Origin: Amaranthus tricolor
Taxonomy: Eukaryota; Streptophyta; Magnoliopsida; Caryophyllales; Amaranthaceae
Length of the DNA stretch: 64,000 bases
Direction of reading: 5' to 3'
Assembly (NCBI RefSeq): GCF_026212465.1
Contig: NC_080051.1
Coordinates: forward strand, 21,483,582-21,547,581
Shown here: in pieces, positions 45,901 through 58,640 of the stretch
How positions within the stretch are numbered: position 1 is the stretch's first letter
How the letters are laid out: every line of letters starts with the position of its first letter
Program-made: the position numbers and the translations under genes
Notes under the pieces: generated by a model
Database searches by the model: none
Told to the model about the DNA's origin: nothing
Seen by the model: only the letters and a program-made list of their open reading frames with translations

Positions 45901-48357
45901 TTCATTACAAAGAGCTTGTTCAATAGCATCAACTTCAGTCTTCCAAATGCTAGCATCACCTGTAGAAGATTCAAGACAAAGAACGGCCTCCAAAGGATCT
46001 TTCATAAGAGTTAGGGGCAAGTTATCATAACAAATCACATCAACTACATCAATAGCATAGCATTTTTCCTCAAGCATGGGACTTTTCAAAGCATTGCTCA
46101 AATTGAAAGTTACATTGTCGTCCCCCACAGAAAGTGTAAGTCTACCATTTTTCACATCAATTACTGCTCCTGCCGTATGAAGGAAAGGTCTTCCTAAAAT
46201 AATAGGAATTTGTCGATCTTCCTCCATGTCAAGAACAACAAAATCAACAGGGATATAAAACTTACCTACCCTGACAGGGACGTCCTCTAAAATACCCAAA
46301 GGATATTTAACAGAACGGTCGGCCATTTGTAAAGTAATGTTAGTAACTTTTAGATCACCCATTTTCAATTTAGAACAGACAGAAAAAGGCATCACACTGA
46401 CACTAGCTCCTAAATCACATAAAGCTTTATCAATAAATAATGTTCCAATGTGACAGGGGATGGAAAAACTACCAGGATCTTTCAGTTTTGGAGGGGATTT
46501 ATTTTGTAGCAAAGCACTGCATTGTTCAGTAAAAGCAACTGTTTCTACTTCACTAAAAGTTCTTTTCCTAGTCAAAATGTCTTTCATGAATTTAGCATAA
46601 GCAGGCACTTGTGTGATTAATTCAGTAAAAGGAACTGTTACCTGCAAATTCTTCACTACCTCCAAGAACTTACCGAACTGCTTGTCGAGTTTGTGCTTCA
46701 CTTGGCGGTTGGGAAAAGGAAGTTTGATGGGAGGCACTTGCAATGCCTCATCTTTCGCTTTCTCCTTCTCTTGCACTGCCTCAGAAGATGCTTCATTAGT
46801 ACTCGTTTCAGAAGTGCTCTCATCTTTCGAGTTTGACTCTCCCTCTTGAGGCATGGGTGGCTCATCATAACTCATCCCGCTTCTTGTAGTGATTGCATTG
46901 GCGGTCTCCTTTCCATGTGGTTGAGTGGGTTGGCCAGGTAATGCTCCAGCCTGTCTAGAGGAGCTAGATGCAGCTAATTGAGCGACTTGAGTTTCAAGCA
47001 TCTTATTATGAGTACTGAGTTGCTCGAGCTGTTTGGCCATTTGAGCCATCATGGTTTTCAGTTCCCCTAATTCGGATTGGGGTTGTTGGTTCTGAAATTG
47101 CTGCTGTTGATGGCCTTGAGGAGGCCTTTGGAAACCGGGTGGTCCTTGATTGGGCTGATATTGCTGATGTTGCCCATATTGTTGTTGTGGTGCTTGTGGT
47201 GGATAGTGTTGTTGTTGAGGATTTAACACATTATTGCTGCGATATGACAAGTTAGGATGATTTCGAACTCCAGGATAGTAGCTATTGTTGTTGAAAGGAG
47301 GACGAGCTTGAAAAGCATTGACTTGCTCTGGCACTCCCATAGCTCCATTGGGATTTACAGAACACTCCATTAGAGAATGACCATGTACACCGCAATAATC
47401 ACAAGCAACTCCACCTTGGCTAGAGGTAGCCATAGCATTGACGGGCATAGATGTATTAGCATTCATGCGCATCCCATCGATCTTCTCATTCAAAGCTGAA
47501 ATTTGTGATGATAGAAGGGAATAGGTTTCAACTTCATGTTTCCCCTTCCTTGGTGCTTGAGCTGCGCGCCTAGATGAGCTATTCCATTGATTTTCAGCAA
47601 GAGTATCCAAGAGTGAAATAGCCTCAGAAGTTTGTTTGTTCATGAAAGAGCCGCCAGCTGCACCATCTACCATCCTCTTAGTCTCATTATCAAGACCATT
47701 ATAAAATGATTGCATAAGAAATTCCTTCTCAATAACGTGATGTGGGCACATATATTGGTAATCTTTGAATCTCTCCCACGCATCATGAAAAGTTTCCCCC
47801 GCATCTTGTGAGAAACTATAGAGCTTAACTCTGTAGTCGTGAGTCTTATAACCGGGATAATACTTCACTAAGAAAGCATCAGACAATTGCGCCCAAGTAG
47901 TAATGGTGTTGGGAAGAGAGTTATACCAACGTTGAGCCTTGCCCGCCAAAGAGAAACGAAAAAGGTATAAGTAGAGCTCGTCGTCAGTCATCCCAGTAAT
48001 CTTTTGTAGAGAACATGCTTGAAGGAATTTCTGCAGATGATCAACGGGTTCTTCATTGTCAAGACCATAAAACTGATTTCCTGTGATCATATTCATAACA
48101 TGGGATTTGATGTCAAAGTTTCCAGCATTAGTAGTCGGCATCCTAATCCCCGCGGTAACATTGCTAGCCTTGGGCTGTGTAGACTGCCTAAGAGTTCTCT
48201 CGGGAGCCTGAGCCGCCATGTCAAGAGATTGAGAGGCTTGTTTAGCTTGTTTACGAGCCTCCGCTCTCCTTTTCTTTGCACTTGCGTGTGTTCTACGAGC
48301 AGTTGCCTCGACTTCAGGATCAAAAAGCAAAGGTTGCTTGTTGGTGCTCCTGGTCAT
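42928..48357 (-). CDS. Gag-Pol polyprotein of the Athila-type element
   Basis: A single open frame of 1,809 residues runs from the ATG at 48357 ([15 protein letters not shown]) without interruption. Gag covers about residues 70-300, with a CCHC knuckle at about 319-332 (C-X2-C-X4-H-X4-C). A Gln/Pro-rich linker follows. The aspartic protease has [11 protein letters not shown] at about 647. Reverse transcriptase has [16 protein letters not shown] and the catalytic FMDD at about 1089-1092. RNase H shows CDAS (1237) and YTDHAAL (1304). Integrase has an HHCC-type zinc region ending CDSCQ (about 1484), and the DD35E residues fall at about D1516, D1575 and E1611 with the expected 35-residue spacing. 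All catalytic positions I can recognise are present. Gag and Pol are in one frame, as usual for this lineage. Confidence 0.95.
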   Translation of the reverse strand: MTRSTNKQPLLFDPEVEATARRTHASAKKRRAEARKQAKQASQSLDMAAQAPERTLRQSTQPKASNVTAGIRMPTTNAGNFDIKSHVMNMITGNQFYGLDNEEPVDHLQKFLQACSLQKITGMTDDELYLYLFRFSLAGKAQRWYNSLPNTITTWAQLSDAFLVKYYPGYKTHDYRVKLYSFSQDAGETFHDAWERFKDYQYMCPHHVIEKEFLMQSFYNGLDNETKRMVDGAAGGSFMNKQTSEAISLLDTLAENQWNSSSRRAAQAPRKGKHEVETYSLLSSQISALNEKIDGMRMNANTSMPVNAMATSSQGGVACDYCGVHGHSLMECSVNPNGAMGVPEQVNAFQARPPFNNNSYYPGVRNHPNLSYRSNNVLNPQQQHYPPQAPQQQYGQHQQYQPNQGPPGFQRPPQGHQQQQFQNQQPQSELGELKTMMAQMAKQLEQLSTHNKMLETQVAQLAASSSSRQAGALPGQPTQPHGKETANAITTRSGMSYDEPPMPQEGESNSKDESTSETSTNEASSEAVQEKEKAKDEALQVPPIKLPFPNRQVKHKLDKQFGKFLEVVKNLQVTVPFTELITQVPAYAKFMKDILTRKRTFSEVETVAFTEQCSALLQNKSPPKLKDPGSFSIPCHIGTLFIDKALCDLGASVSVMPFSVCSKLKMGDLKVTNITLQMADRSVKYPLGILEDVPVRVGKFYIPVDFVVLDMEEDRQIPIILGRPFLHTAGAVIDVKNGRLTLSVGDDNVTFNLSNALKSPMLEEKCYAIDVVDVICYDNLPLTLMKDPLEAVLCLESSTGDASIWKTEVDAIEQALCNEELSHSESKRVQRLVRPICQVEVKKPELKPLPSHLRYVFLDEKELHPVIVSTTLNDAQLSQLLDVLKTHKKAIGYSVDDLKGISPDFCMHRIHLEEGHKPCIQPQRRLNPNMQEVVKSEVLKLLDAGIIFPIAASKWVSPVQVVPKKGGMTVVKNDKNELIPTRTVTGWRMCIDYRRLNLATHKDHFPLPFIDQMLERLACHKYFCYLDGYSGFFQIPIHPDDQEKTTFTCPYGTFAYRRMPFGLCNAPATFQRCMMSIFSHFIESIMEVFMDDFSVYGSSFDSCLTNLTKVLKRCEECNLVLNWEKCHFMVTEGVVLGHIVSDKGIQVDRAKVQVIEQLPPPVNVKGVRSFLGHAGFYRRFIQDFSKIAKPLTQLLLKDAPFDFTEECVESFNRIKQALITAPIIRPPDWELPFEIMCDASDFAVGAVLGQRKDKVLHAIYYASKTLDEAQVNYATTEKELLAVVYALEKFRSYLLGSKVIVYTDHAALKYLLAKKEAKPRLIRWILLLQEFDIEIRDKKGAENVVADHLSRIRYDDGKISSSIDDSFPDDQLFAVTSQGPWFADYANYLVGGILPPDLSYQQKKRFLHDVRYYFWDDPFLFRECADGIYRRCIPEWEVHGILQRCHSSPYGGHHGPDKTVRKLNESGFFWPTMFKDAQSFVMSCDSCQRTGNISRRHEMPQTGILEVEIFDVWGVDYMGPFPSSNGNCYILVAVDYVSKWVEAIASPTNDSKVVIRLLSKVIFPRFGVPRALISDGGSHFHERKLDSLLKKYGVYHRTGLAYHPQTSGQVEISNREIKSILEKVVAKSRKDWSMKLDDTLWAYRTAFKTPIGTSPYRLVYGKSCHLPVELEYKAHWAIRELNMDNKLAGEKRLLQLNELDEFRLSAYDSARIYKEKTKKWHDKKILPREFAAGDKVLLFNSRLKLFPGKLKSRWCGPFLVTKVNKFGSVELQNEKGDTFKVNGQRLKLYYEGHVVGMIEVIHLHPFTCS

Positions 48358-48461
48358 GCACAAAAACACTAGAACAAACGTAAATACACTCGAAGAAAAG
48401 TTGTTCCTCGAGTGGGTTAGCAAAAGCAAACGCTAAATTCAAAAAGTAAAATTGTTGCCCC

Positions 48462-48479
48462 TCCCCGGCAACGGCGCCA
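48462..48479 (-). other. Primer-binding site, tRNA-Asp type
   Basis: In element orientation TGGCGCCGTTGCCGGGGA starts 5 bp after the 5' LTR. This is the primer site typical of Athila elements, matched to the 3' end of tRNA-Asp. Confidence 0.85.
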
Positions 48480-48484
48480 AATTT

Positions 48485-49879
48485 TGATAGGTCGTTTTGC
48501 TACCAAAAATAATTCCTAATTCACCTAACTAGTATAGTTGGGTAAGTAGGGTCGAACCACTGTGGAAGGACAAGTAAAATCACAAGTTGAACCAAGTTCA
48601 CTAACGCTAACAATCAAATGTTGGAAATTTTTGTTTATCTAATATAATGCAAAAACAAGAGATGAATGAAATTCAATAATTAAAAACCTAGGGCTAAGAA
48701 GGATTCACTATGCATCGATCATGATTCATGAACAATAATTGGGATAGGAATGAATATAGGCGAAGGAATGTGTTGCTCTCGCAAACAAATTCGACAATCA
48801 AACAATAAAAGAAGCTATCGCGATTAAAGCTTAACTGTTCAAAGAAGGAAATCTTTCACTCAAACTCGCAACTTTCGCTTATAGAATTGAGTGAATAAAA
48901 CTTGCAAATTGGCCAAACATGCAATCAATACAAAACCTATCAATTGAATCACCTAGACAAACCAAGTTTAAATCCTAAAATCAAACAAAAATCATGATCT
49001 TTTGCATAGTTTCACCAAGCCCTAGCAATAAAACTACTCACTACGCATATTAAAACTAACAAGAGATTCAAGAATGAAATTCATGGGGGACATTAAATTC
49101 AAACTTAATGGAGAGATAATCATGCAAGGATAACGATGATAAACGAGAACAAGAAATTAGGATTGAAAGAAAATACCTTTAATATAATTAAAATTACAAA
49201 TTCCGATTGTTGAATTACAATCTTCCAAAGCAAGAAATAATAGAAATCCCCATTGATATCAAATCCTAAGGAAAAGAAAAAAAACCAGAGAAAAAAGCGT
49301 GCCCTAAAATTCTCTTCAAATGCTATATATATCTCCTTCCAAAAAGATCGGAGGTTACCGGAAGTTACAAAAAAAATAACCGCTGGACCCGACCGGGTAT
49401 GAAGAAACCCGCCCGGGTACGAGGCAAAACCAAATCTCAAAGACCAAAGATTTTCTAAGTTTTGGAACAGACCCGGCCGGGTATGAGGAAACCAGCCCGG
49501 GTTTGAGAGGTTCACCCGGCCGGGTCTGTGGATACCCGCCCGGGTCCGTGTGATAGCATTTCTGCCAAAAAAAAACCTCTTCAAAAATCTTCTAAGTATT
49601 GGATGCTGACCCGGCCGGGTATGTGGAAACCCGCCCGGGTGCGTGTCTTTGTCAGCACAAAATTGATACTTCGAGTAGCTTACGACCTTTTAACTTGCAA
49701 ATCTCGCTCCGAGGGTCGATTCCTGGCCTAATTAGAGCTTTATTCCTACAAAACAGATGGGAAACAAACACTCCAACCAAGTATAAAAACCAATGGAAAA
49801 ATGAAGCATAATACGCGAGAAATGCTATGAAAATGCAATGGGGGAATGGTAAGAAATAGTATATAAAACATGCACATCA
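48485..49879 (-). repeat. 5' LTR of the Athila-type element
   Basis: Same length as the 3' LTR; the only difference I saw is T at 49,691 (C in the other copy). The TATA-like tract is at 49,321-49,336 and the GC modules at 49,387-49,643, so transcription should run leftward into gag-pol. Confidence 0.95.
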
Positions 49880-49884
49880 ATCAT
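49880..49884. repeat. Target-site duplication, right copy
   Basis: ATCAT follows the right LTR end and matches 37,540-37,544. Confidence 0.95.
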
Positions 49885-51177
49885 ATAACTTGAGTCTTAT
49901 ACTCTATTACAAGCTTTTAACCATGGAATTGGATGAGTCGTCCTCGCGACTGATCAATTGTCGTACATGTAGACTATCATGCTAAAATTTTACGTGTCAA
50001 GTCGTTTCATAAACAATGTATATGCCATAATAAAAAAGTCTAAATATAGTCATGGCCTCACATGGGGTTATTTCATTGATGAACTATATTTTGACTTTTC
50101 TTTTACCATGCATAATTAATCATTATCTGAAGAACCTTTGCATGCAAAGAATTTTACATTGGTTCCTCATCAAAAATGCAAAAGACTTGATCTAAGACAT
50201 ACCTTTCAATTCATTAATATACAAAGAAAATATAAGCTTAACATTAACATCATCATCAAAACTTAAATTATTCTTCCATTAATTTCCCCATCTAAAATTC
50301 ATTTGTTTTTTATAAATAATTTTATATAGGAAGAAAGACGTACTTTAGTCTTAGGACCCTTAACGAAATAAGACGTATTATGTCAGGATCATCTAATGTC
50401 AATTAATATTGTTTTCGATTGTTTAATATTGATTTACGAACATGTTTGTATATATTTTATATATTTATCTAACTTATATTTTATGCAAGATCATTTAATT
50501 ATATTAACTCTATATAATTAAATGTCTCAATCCTAAATAATATATAGAGTAAACATTAGAAATCCAAATAGTAATATATAGAATGTAATCTACATGAAAA
50601 TCAAAGAGTAATATATAGAGTAAGCATTAGAGATCCAAGGGTTAGAGAGAATTTCAAAGGTGAAGACGTATTTTTTTAAAGGTCGAACTCTTTATATAAT
50701 TTGTTTTACCTCTGTTTATTTATCTTTTTATTTTCACATTAACTAATTAATTCATTACTTTATTATTTTTTTAAAGACATAAAAAAAATATCAAAAACAA
50801 TTCACAAATAGTTTTTAAGTCCTTGGCGGGTATTTCTGAATCACAATTTGTGAAAATCCACTACATTTTATTCAATTCTCCCTCTTTTGAAGTAAAGTTA
50901 GGATTCTTAGAGCAAACTATTCATCTGCATTTTAACTTGTTGAAGAAAAATTAATTCTAAAAATCTCAACTTTACTTATGTTGATTTTAAAAATTTCTTC
51001 TTTAAATTATTATTTTAAAATTTCAACTTTGCTATCTGTTTATTTATAAATAAATAACTCACTAATATTGTAACCGGATAAAAAGGGTATAGAATGTGGC
51101 GTGATATAAGTAGCCCATGCAACCCTAATTAAATTAATCAAATTTGAAAAAATACATTCACCATTTAATTTTTGGAC

Positions 51178-51420
51178 TCTATATAAAAAAGCCCTTATAT
51201 ATATGTAAAGTTTTAGTTCTTTCTATCTCCAACTATGTATCATATAATTTTTTTTTTCCATCATATTAATGTCAAATAATGTAGAAATTTAAGCTCATAT
51301 GATAATAAGGTACTTATGTAGAAACCAAATTTTAATAATAATCATTAACTCAATTTGAACCCCTTTATAAATTGAGCCTTAAACAGTTGTACCTTAAAAC
51401 TATCTTCAGGGCCCTGCCAT
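51178..51420. repeat. hAT-like MITE, copy 2
   Basis: Shares TAAAGTTTTAG, TCATATAATTTTTTTTT, CATATTAATGTCAAATAA and CCTTAAAACTAT with the element at 31,130-31,336, in the same order. The right end is GGGCCCTG. Confidence 0.5.
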
Positions 51421-53094
51421 TTATATCACGCCATATAACCCTCTTTACCTTTTCACTTGGTTACAACAGGAACCAGATCTTTAAAAACAAATATGTATTA
51501 AAGATTTAAATTTTTAAATAATAAACCAAAGTAAAAAAAAAATTAAAATTAATACCCACAAAGTTAAATTTTTAAAATTAATTTTCGTCATTTTTAATAA
51601 GTAAGATAAGAAAAAAATTACTTAAATTAAATTTTATAACCTAATAATCTCTAATTATAGTTTTAAATGTCATTAGTTAATTTAGTTTTTTTGTTATAAA
51701 GTCAGACCAGAATCTCTGACGGATCAACTAGGCGGAACTCTAAGCTTGTAATGGGAGTAGGTTTTTATTTGGATTATCATATCAATTTTAAATTTGGTGT
51801 TTAAGGTCGGTTTAAAATCAAGTTTTATATTTATATTGATTTTTATATTATTTTAAATTTATTTTAAGGTCGGGCTAAGTCAAATTTAATTTTTAAGATC
51901 GGATAAATATTAAACCATGAAATCTATTTTGAACATTAGAAAAAATGAGCAAAACAGATTTCACTGAATTAGCGAAAGCACATGTAGCAATTAATGAGAG
52001 CAGAGCTCTTTGCTTTATTTGTTGCATCACTATGGGACACTCATTTTAACAGTCTTGTTTCTTTTCCCTATTTTTATGAAGCCTAATGCTATACACAAAA
52101 TCTTGGGTGAGATCATAGACCGTTTTACTTTTGAGATGCATTTTATTGAATCCGCTAATAATTAATTTTTTTTAACAAATTTCAATATTTAAGAGGTTAA
52201 TTTTATGGCTTAATAGATAAATTTTAAGATTTAAAAGGCTTTAAAATTCACATTTTAAGTCATAGAATTTAACAATTCCAAGACTTAAAAGGTTACTTTC
52301 AAAACTTAAAACACATTTTAAAACTTAAACGAATAATTCAAGTCTTAAAATTTTCATTGCAATTTAAAGTAAAATGAATCAAATATTAAAATAGGTATGT
52401 CATAATTTTTAAAAAAATTTACTGAATCTGAATTAGTCTCACACGACTTAGATTGTTTCACAAGAACTCATTGAAAACTATAATTTCTCAGATCGAATAC
52501 TGATTTCAGTTTTTTGTATATGTAAATATCTTAACAATCATTTCTGATCGACTTAATTTATAATTTGTCTCGATTAATCTGGACAGTTCTACATATAATT
52601 AAACATACATCTATTATAATCAGACTGCAGTAGACATTTTTTCATCCACGGTAACACTTTTATGAACATCGTGATTAGTGATAATAGTGAGTATAGATAT
52701 TTAACTCATTTAAATCATATTATATCATAGAATATAATAAAAGAGTTGAAAATTCTCAATGTGAACTTATAATAAAGCTCTGAGAAATGGAATATCATTA
52801 TTATTTGTTTATTGATTTAACGACATTTAATTTAGAAGTAATATTAATTTAAATAATTAAAAGTTCTACGATAATGAAAATAATATATTGACGTGTTTAA
52901 AAATTATATTGCTTTAAGTAAATATGATATGACATTTAACAACTTTACTAAATGGTCATTATTAAAAATCTGAGAAATTTTATCAAAAAATAAAAAAAAA
53001 AAAAAACCTTTTTTAAGTAAATAATCATTACACATATAATAAAAGAGTTGGAAAATTCTACTTATCACTTATTAAAGCTTAGCTTATTAATTAT

Positions 53095-53353
53095 TTTCTC
53101 CGTTTCTTTTTGTTTGTCCACTTTACTTTTTGCACACTTTTCAAAACAAATTTTGAGCCTTAATAATTCTAAGTATGCATCATAAAAAATTGTAAAAAAG
53201 TATATATTAAAAAACTTTACATCAAGACGATACTAATAATATTTCATATGACTATATTCTATCTTCAATATATACTTTCAAAATCAAATTTAAATTTCTC
53301 TCTCTTAAAATGAAAAAAATTAAGTGGACAAATAAAAAGAAATGGAGAAAGTA
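53095..53353. repeat. Stowaway-like MITE
   Basis: TTCTCCGTTTCTTTTTGTTT followed by GTCCACTT at the left is mirrored by AAGTGGACAAATAAAAAGAA and ATGGAGAAAG at the right; the inverted ends are about 30 bp, the interior is AT-rich, and total length is about 259 bp. Confidence 0.8.
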
Positions 53354-53819
53354 CATGATAGTTTGATTCAGGAAATAATATTTTTTTAAATAATTAAAAT
53401 TTTTACAATACGCATAATTAAAAGTTTTACAAGAAAAGATGTAGATATTACTACATTGCTTAAATATATTGATTTATCTATATAACATGTTCGTAAATAA
53501 TTTAAGAGTAATTTGATTTTGCAATGTAAACATTACAAAATAATACATAAAATTAAAAACATTTCAATTAAATTTATATAAGTCAAAAAATTATACTAGT
53601 AGAAATCAATTAAAACAACCGAGAGGAAATTAATTTAAGAATATGCAAACCCCCTAACAATTCAATAGAACAAACATAAAAGGTAACAACCAAAATAACC
53701 AATTAACAATTGAAGTACAATAAAAGAAACAATAATTGAAACTTGGTTGAATTGATAGAAATTACATCATCATCGTACGCAATGTATTCCGCTCATAAAA
53801 AATTATAGTTAATGTCTCG

Positions 53820-54466
53820 GAAGAGAAGAAAAGCGACAATTCATATCCATAAAAGAGTATGCGACTAAAAAATCCTTCAATTTGAGAAAGATTCTCAGAA
53901 AAATCCTTCAAAAAAGTAAAAAAGAGAGAAAAAAATCCCTACAACGACTCATCTCTTGAAAAGCAGCAGCTCGTCACATACTCGTTGCTTCAAAATAGAA
54001 CTTCCAGTAGTTTACGACAACTCGTCAATCTTGGTTAGGCAAAAACGGTCATTTTTCTCTAACTAATAAAGTGCTTTCCAATACCTTGCGGCAAGTCACC
54101 GCTTTTTAATTAGGCAAAAGCGACGAGTCATCATTTTCTTTTGAGCTATCCTAATGCTTTAGTTGGCAGGTGACGAGTTGTGGCAAGTGTTATGTAGAAG
54201 CTACGAGTCATAGCTTTTCTTCTTCTTATCTTTAGCATTTACGCATTTAATACGGTACTTAAGTCATTTCTCCCATCCTTCACACTCTTATCACTTTGTA
54301 AGACCTATAAAATTCCAACTTTTGCCCAAAATTGCATAAAACATCACAATTAAGCTCATAAAACATAAATATACAAATATACATCAAAAAATCACATAAA
54401 CTAGTCCAAAATATCATTAAAAAAGAGTATAATTAGTACTAACAAGTGCAAATAACCGCACTTATC
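53820..54466 (-). repeat. Possible solo or truncated LTR
   Basis: The right boundary, read in complement, is GATAAGTGCGGTTATTTGCA, the kind of start seen in several plant Gypsy LTRs (TGATAAGTGC...). The body contains CCAAAATTGCATAAAACATC-like and ACGAGT-rich words. No second LTR or internal domain is seen nearby, and the left boundary is a guess. Confidence 0.35.
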
Positions 54467-55441
54467 GTGGGTTGTCCCTTGGTGGACCGCAAACAATAAC
54501 AGGTTGTGTCGTGCCTTGTCGAGCATCTTCGAAAAATACCTTGTGACACTTGTGATGTGTCCAACGCATATCATAACACAAATTTCGTTTTAATATGGTG
54601 ATGTTAGTGTGTTCTGCAGTGTCGTTTTAAAAAACTGAGAATGTGGCCGACTGACGATTGGCTGGTCTTCACAGTGAGAAGGCATGCCATCCTAGCCCAT
54701 GCCCTGTGTTTAAGGAGATCGTCTAGGTAAATAACGGTGATTTGTAATATTGACAAATCGCCCTTATGTGAATGAATTTGATAGGTTAGGGCTTGTAGGA
54801 TTTTAATTATTTTTTATTTTATTTACTTTATTAGTATTTGTTTTGCCTTTTCTTGGTGATTTACAAATCACGGTGATTGACTAGGAATTGTTGTTTAAGT
54901 AGCCAATGCTGTTTTTCACACTGACCCATGTTAAATGATGCAGCTAATGATTCAATGTAATGAGGCATCAGCTTCATGTTGAGAAAACACCAACATAAAT
55001 ATATTACCTTCAACAAAAGACAACCCAATAGATTACAAATACAATTATCAATTTCACTGTTTTTAGAACTCTCTTACATTTAAAAAATTAGAAAAAAAAT
55101 CATATTACAAATTCACAAAAACATTGCTTAAGTAAATAAGTTATCCTATCAAATATTGATCACATAAAATTCCAGCATGTAGTAACATTGTACACAAAAC
55201 ATCCTTGTATGAAATCAAACCTCATCCTATCAGTTCCTTTGGGTGTTGGGTAGAAAGTCATATGTTAACTTACTTTCCCAAGTATCACCAAGAACAACAA
55301 GCTGTTGAACTCTTCAGTAGAATCAGAAGAGCAAAAAACAAAAGTATAGTAGTTATGGCCGGTTTTGGGCTACTTTTAGTCATTTTGGGCGAATCAAGGA
55401 TCCAAAAGACGAATTAGCTAGCGAATTGTGTAACACTGACT

Positions 55442-57943
55442 TCAACGATACCTCCAATCGATTTTATCTACTTGAAATGGTGGATAAAGATCACCACATA
55501 AAGGAACCGAATATGGAACTGTGTCAACACCACTCCGAGCTTCTCCACTGAATCTTGTTGTAGTCCATGACATATGATGATTCTGAATTTCCCTTAGCGG
55601 GCGCCTCTGAAAACTCTGTTGTTTAGCCTTGTTTGATGCTGTAAGGTTCATGTATCTTGGATTGCTACTTCCACTCTCGTCTGTTCTACTCGTGCTACTA
55701 GACAATGGAGTCCGAGAAGCTGACAATGAAGAGGTAGAGGTTGATGTTTCTTCGGTCAGAAGTTTTGAATTCGACTCAGATGATGATCGAGCGATATGCC
55801 CAACAAAATTAGGCCTTCTGACAATTCTAACGGATGAGTCGTTTCTTGCAACCTTCTCTAAACCGAGTTGCTCAGATGCAACACTCGCACAGTCGATTCT
55901 TGACTTGTTTTGCTTAGATGAAAGTTTCGAGAGTGGTGACATGAATGGAAGATCGCTTCGAACTTCCTCCATTAATCGGCTTTCCCATGGTTTACTAGCC
56001 ATCCAACGATCCAACCAACTCCAACCAAACGCACCGCCCTTATCGAGTTTTGGAGGCTGAGAAGTAGTAAATGATTTGTTCTTGCAAGGGTTTAAATTCG
56101 GGCTGCTTCTAAATTGCTGTAATAGGATAACACACATTTAGTCTTGCTGATAAACAAACATTACAGAGCAAAATTCTGCTAGGGTATATGATTATTAGCC
56201 CATAGTTCACCTGTTTAGTGGCTGCATATGAGATTGCTCGCTCTCTTTTCATGGCTGCTTCTTGCCTTGATTGTAGCTTTGTCCTGATTTCCTCCGCGCT
56301 TCCCCTACTGTCACACCAGCCGGCCTGTAAAGAGCCCAACAAATCTTAGACAGCCAATGTAGGTCATTTTTGCACAAATTCTTGTGCGTGGTCTCACATG
56401 AGACGTTCTCCATACATATGTTGAATAACCCAATTAATAAATTCAATAGCATATGAGTTCCTCATTTCGAGGCTGAAACAACATTCCAGTACAACAATGC
56501 CAAAAGTAGCTCCTGCTTGAGGCGGGGTTTGAGATGGTCGGATGCATACAATCTTACAATTGTTTCCGATTTAATCATGGTGGACAATTCATTTAAGCGA
56601 GTAGGAATAACAAAGGATTGCATTGGCAAGCTTCAACTCATTGCTTGAACCATTGTTTTGAGTTCACTTCATAAGTTAAGCATTAGATTAGACCCATTAA
56701 TGAATTAGTTTACCTCTGCTTTCCTAACAGGATCAGCTTCGAAATTTTCGAGTGCTCTCGAATCATCCCGTCCTTCCAAGGTCATCCTTACTCGATGTGC
56801 CTTGACATGTGCTTGAGCTCTAACAAGTGCCTGCATACATCTTAGAGTTACTGCAGCTTGCTTTCTTACCAATCGACCTCGAACTATAGCTTGGAGCTTA
56901 ACAAGTGATTTCAACGCCCTCAAAGCCCGTTTCGCCTGTCACCCATAGAACAATTTCAAATTTAAATATGCCCTTCCAACCAACACTATAAGTATCAAGG
57001 AACCAACTCAACCAAAAGTTAAAGCTAATAGTTGAGGCCTATAACATGTTGTATATTCTAACACGCCTCCTCACACGAAAGCCCTTTAAGTTAGATTTGT
57101 GGATAAAGCACATACTCTACCCATGAGCTCTATGTCAAGAAACCAACTCAACCAAAAGCTTAAGCTGATGGTTGAGCCCAACTATATGTTACATACTCTA
57201 ATACGCCTCCTCACACGAGAGCTCTTTAAATTAGATTTGTGGATGCAGCACACACCCTACCCGTGAGCTCTTATCACGCTGACCCTAATACTATGTCAAG
57301 AAACCAACTCAACCAAAAGCTTAAGTTGATGGTTCAGGCCCAAAATGTGCTATGTACTCTTAACACCAAGTACTTTAAAAAAAAATTTCAAGAATAAACC
57401 ATGGATGAACATTAAGGAGAAGATAAATAATGAAGTGATCAGTGATATTCTGATATATCATAATTCATACTATTTCAGACATATTATAAGGAGGTAAGCA
57501 AGAAAATCACAACACAGGAATAAGCAACAAAATTCAGGAATACCAAGAAGGCACGAAATGCAGTTTGGATACGAATGGCAGCCCATTCTTGACGAACCAA
57601 CAAGAAATTCTTAGAAGGAGCTCGTATAACAACAGCAATGGCAGCATTAATTCTTGCATCACTACCAGAACTTGAAATTTGATCGGAATGCTCTGACTGT
57701 CCTGTTTTCACTGATGGGTTCTTCCAAAGTCTCCATCTTTTGCGACTTTTCCCTGATCCCATTTTCTCCTACAAATCATAAGAAACAAAGTCAAACAGTT
57801 CATAAAAAACAAAACCCAGAAAGAAAACAAAAAAAAAGAAATTTAAGGTAATAACTTAAGCTTACATGATCATTTGAGTTGGGTTTTTTAAGAGTAAGTA
57901 AGGATTTAAGCCAATTTGATGAAGTACCCATTAATTTTGCCAT
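55442..57943 (-). CDS. IQ67-domain (IQD) calmodulin-binding protein
   Basis: Five exons (57943-57866, 57768-57544, 56935-56714, 56324-56211, 56116-55442), all introns phase 0, encode 437 residues. The protein starts [20 protein letters not shown]. The IQ67 domain begins at [15 protein letters not shown], crosses the intron position conserved in IQD genes, and continues [20 protein letters not shown], then [18 protein letters not shown]. Several overlapping IQ and 1-5-10 calmodulin motifs are therefore present. A basic linker ([20 protein letters not shown]) and a Ser-rich tail with [15 protein letters not shown] and [12 protein letters not shown] complete the usual layout. IQD proteins are scaffolds linking calcium/calmodulin signals to microtubules and cell shape. 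The exon 2 sequence [13 protein letters not shown] suggests the IQD6/7/8 group, but this is from memory. The third and fourth exons are highly basic. Confidence 0.92.
57000..57370. repeat. Tandem repeat in IQD intron 2
   Basis: A unit of about 130-150 bp with AACCAACTCAACCAAAAG, ACGCCTCCTCACACGA and TTAGATTTGTGGAT occurs about 2.5 times. It belongs to the same dispersed family as the repeats in SurE intron 4 and MYB intron 1. Confidence 0.8.
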
Positions 57944-58221
57944 TTTGGAGAGTCAAATTTAAATGGATTTTTGCAGTTTCAAGTATTTGAGTTTGAATGA
58001 AGAGAGTTATAAAGTAGTGTATTGATGGAAAGTTTTAAATTTGAAATTCGAAAAAGAAGTTGGGAAGAAAGGGAAGGGAAGAGTAACGGTACTAAATAGT
58101 AAATACTGATGATAGGAGTAAATATGAAAAGGAATTGAATAATTAGTCTGGTATAAGTTAGCTACAAATTAATTTTGTATGGGAGAGGCTTTGGAGAGAA
58201 AGTAGGGTGTGGGGACTAGTG

Positions 58222-58254
58222 CTTTTCTTTTCTTTTCTTTTCTTTTCCTTTCCC
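58222..58254. repeat. CTTTT microsatellite
   Basis: Five to six tandem CTTTT units about 280-310 bp upstream of the IQD start codon. Confidence 0.85.
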
Positions 58255-58395
58255 CATGGCCTACACAAGCTTCCTTAATAAAAGAGGTTTCTAAGGTTAA
58301 AAGCACATCTTGTTACTCTATTTTATTTGGGTTTTGTAGGTAAATTATCATTCACATTTCTCATGGCTTTTAATTTGAGTGTTCTAATAAGGAAT

Positions 58396-58640
58396 TACTC
58401 ATCGTTTCCGTTTACTTTTTTCATATTTGCTGGGGTAATATTTTAACTGTTAATATCTTTAATTGAGTATAATTAAAAATTATGAAAATTTTACATTAAT
58501 AATCTTTGCATTGAGATGAATGAAATAAGATTTCACTTGACTATATTTTAACTTATAAATTAAGAATAAAATACGAATTAAAAGTGATTAGTGAATAGTA
58601 ATCAAAAAAAAGGGACAAGTAAAAAGAATATGGAGGAGTA
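58396..58640. repeat. Stowaway-like MITE
   Basis: ACTCATCGTTTCCGTTTACT at the left against AGTAAAAAGAATATGGAGGA at the right form imperfect inverted ends around an AT-rich core. Confidence 0.6.

Larger units (their letters stand above)
37545..49879 (-). mobile_element. Complete, young Athila-type Ty3/Gypsy LTR retrotransposon
   Basis: A 12,335-bp element lies in minus orientation. Both LTRs are 1,395 bp (37,545-38,939 and 48,485-49,879). Reading them line by line I noticed one difference, C at 38,751 against T at 49,691. The element is flanked by the 5-bp duplication ATCAT. In element order it shows 5' LTR, a tRNA-Asp-type primer-binding site, gag-pol in one frame, a spacer, a third ORF in the env position, a purine-rich tract and the 3' LTR. 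The gag and RT motifs ([19 protein letters not shown]), the TGGCGCCGTTGCC primer site and the third ORF point to the Athila lineage of Metaviridae. No stop or frameshift was seen in gag-pol, so it may still be competent or may have been until recently. Confidence 0.95.
49885..55441. other. AT-rich intergenic region, right of the Athila insertion
   Basis: About 5.5 kb without a recognisable gene. It contains long AT-rich runs, a hAT-like MITE copy (51,178-51,420), a Stowaway-like MITE (53,095-53,353) and an LTR-like relic (53,820-54,466). Near 53,763-53,805 the words TCATCATCGTACGCAATGTA and TTCCGCTCATA match a block at 31,378-31,410, another dispersed repeat. The last 400 bp or so probably contain the IQD 3' UTR. 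Confidence 0.5.

Noticed and set aside
48462..48479. Possible tRNA fragment
   Set aside because: Matches only the 3' end of tRNA-Asp in complement and sits next to an LTR, so it is a primer-binding site and not a tRNA gene.
55629..56060. 143-residue plus-strand frame
   Set aside because: Antisense to the last IQD exon, which is supported by splice sites and family motifs.
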